DNA of 64,000 nucleotides, taken from NCBI GenBank assembly GCA_013076295.1, contig RQOL01000024.1, positions 2,929,158 to 2,993,157 of the forward strand, read 5' to 3'. Both the position numbers and the translations under genes were made by a program. Positions 28,153 through 38,639 of the stretch are shown one piece after another. How positions within the stretch are numbered: position 1 is the first letter of the stretch; every line of letters starts with the position of its first letter. Origin of the DNA: Sanderia malayensis. Its lineage: Eukaryota > Cnidaria > Scyphozoa > Semaeostomeae > Pelagiidae. A model generated the notes under the pieces. It did not search any database and was not told the origin of the DNA. It worked only from the letters and a program-made list of their open reading frames with translations.

Positions 28153-31100
28153 ATCTTTGATAAACGTGTTATGTTTTACCTCTGTAAGTCCTTCAATATT
28201 CTTTATGGTAAATACATCTCTGTACTTCGTTTAATATTGCGTGCCCCAGAGTCTATAATAAGAGGAATATAAATTCAGCTGTATTAGTAGTTATTGAGCA
28301 TACATAAGAAATCGATCAAAGAGGAAAATATGACGGCTTCAAATTCCAATGAAATGAGTTTTATGATAGTCATGTGACAAGAATTCACGTGTCATGCAGA
28401 AAGTTGCCGACGATAACAAAATACAGATGCTGAAAAAAGTATTATCCACCCTACTCTTTCATACCAACATAAACAATTACTATTTTATCAATTGCGTATG
28501 ACAGTATATTTCCATTCCGACCTGATTTGAAGAAGTAATCTGAAGTTTGCACTAACATGTACCAGGTTTTTTAAAGTGCAATTTCAATCTACCACTTCTT
28601 GGAAATAAGAAATTCTAGAAGTGAGTTTCGATTCGACCCAGCAAATGGGACATTCTCATCTAGGCCACCATGCAAAATAACTTACGCAAGATTTCTTTAC
28701 TTCTACACGCGAGGAGACAGTTTATGAAAATCGTTCACATCACATATAATAAATGAGACAAAAAAATAAATATATTAAAGTGTCACGGACCTCTTCACAT
28801 GTACGTTTAGTTGACCTTTAATTCGCAAAATCTTTTCCGAACTGTTCTATCACGCAAAATTTTCACTTTTCGAGATAACAGGAAGTTTAAATGGTAAGAT
28901 CGTAAGATCATAGCCAACATATGCACACATCTGGGTCATCACGATTGAACATCAAAGCGAGCGATTGGGCTAAAAATAAACAAATAGAAACATTGTTTGA
29001 AAAGACTTCACAGTTTGAATATGTTAATTCGGGCATAGAGTTTAATTGCAAAAAGTAATGCAAGAAGCTTCCATATATTTGATTAATATTAAATCAAAGG
29101 TTTTTAAAACTTAAATGATATGAATTAAAAACAATTTTACAATTTTAGTTTTAAAAACCTTTGATTTAATATTAATCAAATATGTGGAAGCTTCTTGCAT
29201 TACTTTTTGCAACTTCACAGTTTCCTCCACTCTCCTCTGCGGAGCCTCCTCTGTGGTCTGTTCGATCCCAGGCAATGTCGCTTAAATTTAGCTCTGTTCA
29301 GAGCAGTAGCGCAATAATTAGCTAACTAGATGGACAACTGATATCTCAAAGGTTCGAGACCAGGCAGAGGCAACGCAGCTGGAGTTAGATGGTCGCCTTT
29401 GGGGTCGAGCCGTGGACTTCTCGGTTAGCATGGCATGAGTGAAGTTTTCTGATCTGAAGCAACAGAGAGACACGTGAAACCAACACAACATAACAGAGCA
29501 TCACGATTAGGAAACTTTGAACAAAAGAAACACAAACAACTCTTGGGGAGCAATGGGTGATAAGCGATCGGACGCAATTGTTCAACTCCGGACAATAACA
29601 AGTACAACGAAGCTATAATTATGCGGTTTTGGCATATACGATTTCGCATAATTTTCATAATGATCTGCGGGGGAAATCCACTTTAGGCCATTGTCCCAAA
29701 CCGTAGATAGTGGTCTACACAGCATGCTTGAAACAATCATATCTTTCGGGGTTTAACTTGTCGCTTGCTGTGAGGCTACATAGTTTTTAAAACATTTAAC
29801 AAAAAAAACCTTGTTCGATTCAAGAATAGAGAGACACCTTATTTATACTACCCACCAATGAAGCCATTGTGAGGGTAGAAGCCATTGAAAACGCGATACC
29901 CAAGCAAAGTCACGTGAAACCATTGCGAATACAGATCAAACCAATCAGAAATTGAGTCCAAGTGTTACACACTCTGCTATATGATAATGTTTCATAATTG
30001 TGAAAATACTATACAAAGCATTAGTAAAACAAATATATAGCATCATTAAAAAATATAATTTACATTTACAATGTGACGTCATCGGAAAATTCCCTAGAAT
30101 TGTTGACATTGAAGAACACAGTTGGGGTTAGGGGGTTAGGGGACCACGAAGTAACAACATAACATAACGTACAAAGAATAACACGCAACGTTTTTGACAG
30201 TGTTTACATGGCCAAAGGAGCTCTCAATGTGATAAGAAATTGTTATTACACGTGAAAATATCCAATTTGTGATTAGCTTCTCTGAAAATTTTGTAACGGG
30301 ACAAGAATAAATTTGTTCGTGAATGCGGTTGTCAAAAGGTTGGGTCGCAGAAAATTACGTCACGTTGGTGCCGAGAAATTAATTGCAGTTGACAGACAAA
30401 AACCATGAAAATAGAAACGCAAACGTCATCAAATCATCGGATACTAACAAATGGACAAGTCAATGCAAAACACAAAACAGGGCTGGTATAACAATTACGA
30501 TGCGACCGAAATAAAAAATACAAATTCGAGAATTTTTACTGCAGCCATAACACGATTGCCCCAAAGCGCGGCGTTCCGGGATTGGACACAAGCAGAACAC
30601 TGCTTGGTGAGCAATTTAAAAAAATATATCACCAGTGGTGAAAATTCTCATGAGCGAATTTCGGTGTATTTTTGAAGCCGTTCTGGTGGCTTGCATCATG
30701 CAGTGCTTGACAAAATTCTACGCTGGGGAACAGGAAATTGCGATTTCGGAGCATTAAAATCGTAAATACACATGCTAAGTAAGCAAAATCAATCAGATTA
30801 GAACTACTTTAGAGAATTCACTTTTATTTATCTTCGCAAAAATGTCTGCTTCCTTGGATGGTCGATAATGTCGTTAATAATGTGACGGTGATGATGATGA
30901 TAATGAAAACAAACCAAAGGCGGATATTACCAATATCGACTCTTTTCACCTTGCCTGTCCATGACTGTTGTATTGGTCAAGCAAGGGAAATAATGATGTA
31001 AGAAATATCAACGCCGACATGGATAATGTCAACCGGCGTATATAGTTATTTTAGACCCCAGCAGCGGCAAGGACACTGAAATGTTGTGATTATCAACCCA

Positions 31101-31553
31101 TCCTCAAAATTCCTCAGTCTTAAATTTCACCATTGATATTCATCTCACGCCGTGGCAATTTTCTGTGTTGGAACATTGTGTCCTCCTTATCATCATCATC
31201 ACCGTTCTTATTTTAGCTTACAAAATGGAAAAAAATATGGAATGATATGGCATATCTTCGTGTCACGGTCTCTTATCGAGCGCTGTCCATGGTTCATCTT
31301 TGAATAAGATTAAAAGATAACCATTTACTAAAGGAAATTCACTGGATTGCAAAGCATTGTTCGCAAATCCACACTTGTGCATGGCTGCGAATTGTAATCC
31401 AGCACAGCAACGAGAATACGGCAAGCCCATTCCAATGTGTTCCACACTCCATGTTCACCCATTTTATCATATCCAAATTCGACAGCAATTAAACTATATA
31501 TAGTAGGCCAACAGCACAATGGATTTCATTATTATCATTTCTCTGAACACCTC
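28153..31553. other. Intergenic between GPR157-B and Frizzled
   Basis: About 3.4 kb with no recognised exon. Contents are the upstream region of GPR157-B, a long near-perfect hairpin at 29046-29212 (listed separately), a TTAGGG-like fragment near 30123-30141 (GGGGTTAGGGGGTTAGGGG), and the Frizzled 3' flank. ORFs at 29385-29658, 30451-30675 and 31263-31519 match no family known to me. Confidence 0.45.
29046..29212. repeat. Long inverted repeat (66-nt arms, 35-nt loop)
   Basis: Arm 29046-29111 and arm 29147-29212 are reverse complements at 65 of 66 positions. The single difference is TTCCATATA versus TTCCACATA. A transcript across it would fold into a long hairpin. No target-site duplication or TA terminus is apparent, so origin as a foldback transposon is uncertain. 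Confidence 0.9.
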
Positions 31554-33350
31554 TCAAACCGGTGTCTCGCTATTGCCACGTAAAGGTTCGAGTTGTGCAG
31601 GAGGTTCGGTGGTGGTTTTCGATAATTTCAAACAACATTTGTTCCAAGTTCTTGGTGCGTGAATAAAAATTATCCACAGGGCTGACATGATACCCAATGC
31701 AAAAAACATGATTAGTCTTAGCAAAAATACTTCAAAGTTCGCACCAGCAGAGCCGACCTTAGTAAACCACGACTCTCTATTTACATACTCATAAAAGTAG
31801 CTTGCAAGTATCACGGTCGATAGTATAGTATGCAGGGCAGCAAAAATTCCTATCGGAAGTAGGGACTGGTCGATTTTCGATTCAGTTTCATTTTCTGTCG
31901 ATGTGCAAGTTGAGATAGGCCGGATTTTGAACAAGGCTACGAACCCAGCTACAAGAAATGTGGTTCCCATAATCAAATATGTAAACAATGGCCCAACAAC
32001 AAATCCTCGCAAAGCTCCGATGTTTTCAAAACGATTGCCGACATAGCAAAGGCCAGTGAGCTCGTCAACATCAATTTTTCTCAACATTAGGACAATAACA
32101 GTCTTTCCACAAGGAACTCCCCAAGCTGCAACATGAAAGTAAACAGAACAGGACCTGATACTTTCGACTTTCCACTTTATGCCCGCGCAAAGGAACCAAG
32201 TTAAAGTCAGCATAACCCACCAAATACTTTGCGCCATGGAGAAAAGATAGGAGAGCAGAAATGTCGTTGCACAGCCAATATTTCCAGAGCCATCTTGAAT
32301 TGTGTAGAGTCTGCCTGAGTCTGTGTCACAACCAATTTTCTCGCGACCAACGACAATTCTGACAATGTGTGCTATTGAGTAGACCAGATAGCAAAATGTT
32401 ATGAATATTATTGCCCTTTCTGGGTAGAATATTGATTTAATGTCAGTCAAAACAATAAATAGAGCAAACAAGGACAGTGCCGCACAGACGTAAGATAGGC
32501 CAGTTATCCAACTGTCAACCATATGTTTTTCTTTGTGCGTGAAAATACCATCTTCGCTACAAATCAAAGCACAAGACTTGGACCTCTCTATGTAAACATA
32601 ATTTTTTCCATTTCTGGCATATTTTGTACGACAGTATTTTCTCCATGATTTCATGTTCACGAAAGGAACGAGTGCTGTTCCCAAAGTTTTATTATTTTCA
32701 ATATCATGCGTGGATTTCTGCCGGCTAGTAGGGAATTCCTTCACATTTTTATTGGGCTCGACATCTTGTCCAGCAGCGCGAGTTTTCGGATCAGGTTTTA
32801 CTTTATTCTTTCTCCTGCTAGTTTTGGCTTGCTCTGTAGGTTTCGTGGTAGGACTAGTCCTGTCCATATGTACATTATCAATACACATGTGCGTCTGGTC
32901 GTTTTTCGGTGGAAATCGACTGCAATTGAGATCGGCAGGCCATTTAAAATCGAATTGGTCCATGATCGGAAAACAAGATGCATAAACCCGCTCGCACAAA
33001 GTCCTACATGCCATGATGGGTTTACTGACTTTCTCGGTACAATACGGGATATATACACTGCATAAAAACAATTTAAGTTCGCTGGAACAACCAATGTTAA
33101 CAAGAGGTTGATATGTAACCAAATCCATTTGTGCATGTCGTTGGTTTCTGTTTTTCATAATGTTAGGCATGTGGGTGACGTTATATTTCATGCTTTTGCA
33201 AAAATCACTTGTTATGTTTTCGCATTTCCACGTCGACTCCGAGAACAAATCATGAAATTGACAATTACCTTCGAAAACAAATGCACTGAAGACGAGAGAT
33301 ATTAATAAGCAAATATGATACATCTGTCGTGCCAAACATCCAAATGCCAT
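31554..33350 (-). CDS. Frizzled Wnt receptor, intronless, altered KTxxxW motif
   Basis: A 598-aa Frizzled in one exon. A signal peptide (about 1-30) is followed by a cysteine-rich Wnt-binding domain with the expected ten cysteines, from WKCENIT to THMC. Next come a linker of about 100 residues rich in Lys/Thr and seven transmembrane segments with Frizzled signatures (MAQSIWWVMLTLTWFLCAGI, DVDELTGLCYVGN, RGFVVGPLFTYLIMGTTFL). The Dishevelled-binding KTxxxW after TM7 reads HAPRTW. The C-terminal TWNKC and terminal ETPV resemble Frizzled-4 (TWQKC, ETVV), so it is probably of the FZD4/9/10 type. ETPV fits a class I PDZ ligand. The start is the first ATG, immediately before the signal peptide. Lack of introns could mean an ancestral intronless gene or a retrocopy. 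The frame is fully intact, so it is presumably functional. Confidence 0.95.
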   Translation of the reverse strand: MAFGCLARQMYHICLLISLVFSAFVFEGNCQFHDLFSESTWKCENITSDFCKSMKYNVTHMPNIMKNRNQRHAQMDLVTYQPLVNIGCSSELKLFLCSVYIPYCTEKVSKPIMACRTLCERVYASCFPIMDQFDFKWPADLNCSRFPPKNDQTHMCIDNVHMDRTSPTTKPTEQAKTSRRKNKVKPDPKTRAAGQDVEPNKNVKEFPTSRQKSTHDIENNKTLGTALVPFVNMKSWRKYCRTKYARNGKNYVYIERSKSCALICSEDGIFTHKEKHMVDSWITGLSYVCAALSLFALFIVLTDIKSIFYPERAIIFITFCYLVYSIAHIVRIVVGREKIGCDTDSGRLYTIQDGSGNIGCATTFLLSYLFSMAQSIWWVMLTLTWFLCAGIKWKVESIRSCSVYFHVAAWGVPCGKTVIVLMLRKIDVDELTGLCYVGNRFENIGALRGFVVGPLFTYLIMGTTFLVAGFVALFKIRPISTCTSTENETESKIDQSLLPIGIFAALHTILSTVILASYFYEYVNRESWFTKVGSAGANFEVFLLRLIMFFALGIMSALWIIFIHAPRTWNKCCLKLSKTTTEPPAQLEPLRGNSETPV

Positions 33351-36300
33351 TGTCAGAATATTCGTGTTGTTGATCGACAGATCGAGAACTTTTCAACTTC
33401 TGAGGCCTTCTTGTCTGTATCTTCTCACGAACCACACAACATCAAAATCATATCCACTTCAATATTCTAAGCCATGAGATAAACACTTCATGTCACAGTG
33501 CAGATAAAATGAAATCCATTTAGGTTTTGTATTAAGGCTTAACTTAGGATTTATACCAGGTTGCTTCACGAGACTTGTTGTTTTATTTCTACTGCGTCCT
33601 GTGATCAAAAATCTCCCTCATCAATCTAACTCATGTTATAATGGTACATTGGCCAAGTCTTCGCTTACACAATAGGCCACCAATCAACGACGTCGAAAAG
33701 CACCGTTGCCCCGCCTACCATGGCTTCATGTCAATTACATTCGTGATTTCATTGGTCAACGGATTTTCATGTGTTCACGCAAAAACAAAACAAATTCGCT
33801 TCTCCAATATGGTTGATAAACGATATAATGGTTTATTACTGTCCTTTACGGAGCTCGGCAAAGTTCACTTATAATTCCATTTTAACGACAACTACCCCAA
33901 TTATCCAGCACACATTATTATCAACTTCGTATTGTGCTCTGAGCGATAATCGTTTATTTTCGCCCACGAAAAAGCACAAAGAACTTTAACTTGAATTCAA
34001 CATGAACACACCAAACAAAATCCTCGGCGCGGGATGAATAGATTGTTAAATTTCACAGCATGTCATGAATTCTTAATTAGATATACTCAAGAATCTCCAT
34101 TCCAAACATCCGCCCTCACCTTCACACACAAAACCACGTAAAACTTTCACAACACAGCCCCACATGACATGTGCATATTTCTCATGTTCAGGTAGAGGCA
34201 TACAATCCACTTTACACATCACCTAACTGGTTTTAATAGCCTATTTGAATTCAGTTTATTCAATGCCACCTCTCTCGACCTGTTGGACTTCGGGTGGACA
34301 GCTATAAAAACAACTTTTCTTCGTCAATCATTCATTATAACCCTGTCTCACACAACTTGTTTCTATTTATATAACATCTGGCGATATCCCCAGGAAAAAA
34401 TAGGAAAATAGGCCCAAAACATTTAGCAAGCACATATAGCCGTCTACTATTTCATAGACCACAATATGGGTTATTTCTTTGCAATTATCGTGAAATTAAA
34501 AGGACCCCTCTAAATTTTTAAAAGATTTTTGTTTTGACACAAAAGGAATTAGTTCATGTTAATTCGTCCATTATGAAAGCAAAATGGCTGCATTATTGGG
34601 AGAACTAACGTGCATATCTCTTTGGAACCAAGCCAATTATGGTTGGCGATCTAAACAACCAACCAATCAGCAATACACAAGTCGACACTTCCCTAATATT
34701 TCAGCCAGTTGAATCCATTTTCCATTGATTGTTACTTGTCAGCATGTTCAATTTTCTCTCAGCTTCATATTTTCATTTTGAAAATCTCGAAAAAAGCACC
34801 TGAGATTACTGTTTTTATTTCCCTTTAACATCGCCCTTGTATTTACAAACATCAAACAATAATGTAGACCTTTAATATTTACAAAACACATGATTACAAT
34901 TCATCTGCAAAAATAACACTGTATGGCCTGACTGATTTATTATGTTACAATAAAATCATTCCATAGTCCAGTGTGAGAAGAACCCTGATTCTCACATGTC
35001 CTGTTTTGCAGGTTGCTTTCCACTCTCGCTGGATTTTCAAGTAGAATTTACATGCTTTCAAACTCTTTTACTTTTCATGCTTTCAAACTCATTTCCTCAT
35101 CGATTCTCAGGCTGCGTGCACTAGTTTCGAATAGAGCCAGTGCATGGCTGCAGACAAGCCCGAAGAATGCCCAACATATTCAAAGTTCTTCAATAGACAT
35201 ATTAGATTATCTTATTATGTCCAATTTGTTTCGCATTTGTCGACAATTGTGTCCCACTGATGAGGAATTTAGCAATGGTTTTCATATAGGATTACCCCGA
35301 ACAGCCACAAAACCAACGACTCTGACAAAACAACGATAACATGCCAATGAATTATGACTGACCATTCAATATCGAAATCGTCAACGTAAACATTGCTTTT
35401 CCGATGCCTTCTGTGCCACGACGTTCGCTTTGCAAGCAGGCTGCTCTGCTCGCCACATATAAACAATTAGAAGATGGCGATACTAAAACTAAGACCCGGG
35501 AGTACAGCACATTACATGCTGGAACACGATAAATGGCTTGCAGCCTGGATCCCAAGCAGCCTCGATCCCAAGAAGCCTCCTATCATCACAAAAAGAAACC
35601 TTTTTTATTCTGTTTCTTTCTTCGCCACAATCCTTTGGAAAATATCAGAGCCAAAATACGGGGTGATAAAATCAGAGGGAATCCGAAATGCGAAACAAAA
35701 CTGTGATAACGAGCTCGATAATAAATGAAGCAGATAATAGCAAGGAAGCATTTAGTATTTATAACGTGCCAATAGGGACCAACGCAGGGACCATTTGTGG
35801 GTAGAATCAGTCATCAGTGGACCATAGTTTCCTCATCCGAATGCAATGGTGTTACGGGACGTTTGGCGACTATATGAGGACCAGGGGAAGGTTGTTAATA
35901 AATCTGAGACCTTATAGAAATCGATTAAACTTATGTCAGGTCGATGATTTCCTCCACGCAGAGGTAATGCTTCATGTTGCAAATTCAAAAGTTTTATAGT
36001 GCTGCAATACAATCATCACCCCCGTCTCATCGACTAATTATAACAGAACATATGCTTAAATGACGCAGAAGACCAGGGGGTAGATAGAATGCACATTGAC
36101 GTGTCTGATGAACAGTAAAGCGACTGACGTAAGCTGTATTGGCTGTATTCATATCTATGCTCCCCCCTTCCCTGTATCCACCATTGGTTTTCTGGAATCG
36201 TGTAGAATACGGTGAAGGTCGCCGTGGCATAAATAATCTTCAACAAAATGACACGGATTAGTAACAAACTCGCCGTTAGAGATCAACGTTCTTAAACCAA

Positions 36301-37570
36301 CAAAAAGGGGTGGGAGAACGCGGTGCTGGCTCAGTTCATGAGATGGAGAGGGGGTATTTGATAAACAGCTGAAAATATTTGAGTCGCAAAAAACCCCCAT
36401 GGCTGCATTATCAACTGCAGTTGACACCTGCTGCCTCGATTGCCCGTTTCAAACGATTTTTCCATTTCCCCTCGTTTTGGTACAGCATTGTTGGGACATC
36501 CGTCGCTTCAAGCATTCACTACCTCAAACAAATTTCAATTTCCCTTGAGTGAGAGTTGGAGATAGCGGATGTCAACTTTAAATGCAATTCTTTCAATGCA
36601 ACATCCGTAGCTATATCACGCACTATCCTGGCTATAATAAATTGTACAAATCTTGTTACAGCCCAGCAAACCGCATTATAGATTAGAAAAGAACTGTCCC
36701 ATTGAGCGCATGACAATGAACATAACAGAAAGTCACTGTTAGATAGTTCGATTACATAATCATACCGACTGTTTTATGCCCGCCTTTAAAGATTCTTGGT
36801 CACACGCGGCAGGGTGCCTGGGATGAAGCAATTAATGCAACTCAATGGTGATTATATCAAAATGTGAATTATCAATTAAGATATCTATTATTGATGCTTA
36901 TTAAATATTAATTATTAATTGTTATTGGTATGATGGGTTGAGTTGGAGTGTGAATGAAGAGAGCTACGGCAAAACTCAAAAGAAATCGATTAAAATCGAA
37001 ATCGAAACTGAATGGAGTGGAATTATGAAAATTGGAAACTGATAAGAATTTAAAGCCTCGTTTTGAATCTCGAAGCGAGGCTACTGAATATGCAAAGTAT
37101 TTGGTGATGAAAATCACTTTGGAATGGAATTGAAGAGACGTCTCAGCTGATAAGATTTGGAAAACATCAGTGCAATGGGAAAGCCATGAATTCGCAAACA
37201 CAAGCCACAAGTCTTCTCGCAAACTCTCAAATCAAGAATGGTATCAACCAAGAAACACACTCATCAACAGATAAGCTCGAATCGACAACTGCTGCTGAAC
37301 CACAAGACGAATGGAAAATAGTTTCCCGATTGTTTTCATCAAAAAATAATAAGCTCATAGTCTGCACGAAGCCAAAAGGATGGCCACATAATAGCTAGAG
37401 AAGATGGTCTGGTACGGTCTCATTAGGTGGAAAGTTTGTGATAAGATCAATTAATTATTGAAAGAAAAGTGGCTGGCATGGAAAATTAATGACACCTAAT
37501 GTCTGCATTGGGATTGAAATTTCATAACGAGGCTATACGAGACTTTATAATGCCCATTACCATCCATCAC
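33351..37570. other. Intergenic, Frizzled upstream region
   Basis: About 4.2 kb, AT-rich. The first several hundred bases should include the Frizzled promoter. Small ORFs (for example 35013-35339 and 35474-35728) match nothing I recognise. GCCTCG/CGAGGC inverted motifs occur at 37053-37082 and CGAGGCT at about 37528. No exon was called. Confidence 0.4.
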
Positions 37571-38629
37571 CAACCTCGAACCCAGGGCCCTTCCAGCTTC
37601 GCTGACATGGCCCTGGTACCTACCTGCAAATTTGGTGTTAATTTATTTCATGTAATTATGCAAAAACATACATGAAGTTAAGATATCAGGGTAAATATAA
37701 CATAATTAGCGTCGCTCGTGCTTCCACGCCATTTTGTTTCGTCTACAATTTAGTTTTCTCTGTGACAATTTTGGAATTATTTGGGATTAATGTTTGTCAG
37801 AGAGTCCTTTTTTTAATTCCTGAATTTCTCCGGGCATATTGCTGTGCGAATTTTTCAAAAAACATCAAAACACACGGAAATTGAAAGTGATTATATCGGT
37901 TTTATCCGATTTCAATCGTAACTTTTGAGCAACAGGTGCATGTAAGTTCACATAATTACAAATAACATTCCAAGTTGAAGATTAGACCAGAGAGAATATT
38001 TATCAAAAGTGTTTGAAACTTAATTTCATAAATTGACAAAGCAAACCTTCATTTTGGAGGAGTGCAACAATTATTTATGTTGAGCAAAATTGGCCTTCAC
38101 CTATGCCCCCGAACTATTTGTTTTCAGCCGTGTAAAAAGCAAAATAACGCCTGAATTAAACGTAAAATTTATATATAGCTTTAAACTTGATATTACTAAT
38201 CATTTTCAAAACTTTAAGCCCCAAAATTAACAACAAATCAGTCCGAAAATCATGCGTTTTTGCTGGGCCTAGGCGCTGCAGACAGGCCGAAGTAAATTTG
38301 AAAATATCTCGGATAGAAAAAAAGAAATGAAGCTATCACCTGTTTATAATTTTCTCCTGTCATCATCGAAAGGTTTTTAAAATTCTTGTTAGGGTTTTAC
38401 TCGTGAAGCATAGTAAACAACAACAATGCAGGGTCACGTTTTCTCTCACATTGTCGGCACATTTTCCCTTGTTTTCCTTGCCTTTCTTGAAAATTAATTC
38501 TTGAAATTCCCCGGGTCACTAACTTATGCAATTTCTATTGTTAATTGGTTAGCCAATCACAGTCCATTATTGAGAGGTAGGTACCAGGGCCATGTCAGCG
38601 AAGCTGGAAGGGCCCTGGGCTCGAGGTTG
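37571..38629. mobile_element. Non-autonomous DNA transposon with 55-bp TIRs and 10-bp TSD
   Basis: Left arm 37571-37625 and right arm 38575-38629 are inverted copies identical at 54 of 55 positions. They begin CAACCTCGAACCCAGGGCCC (right end ...CGAGGTTG). The element is flanked by the exact direct repeat CATCCATCAC at 37561-37570 and 38630-38639. Total length is 1059 bp. The interior is AT-rich, with no ORF over about 70 codons, so it must be moved by an enzyme encoded elsewhere. A 10-bp duplication would suit a Mutator-like family better than hAT (8 bp). That assignment is inference. Confidence 0.85.
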
Positions 38630-38639
38630 CATCCATCAC

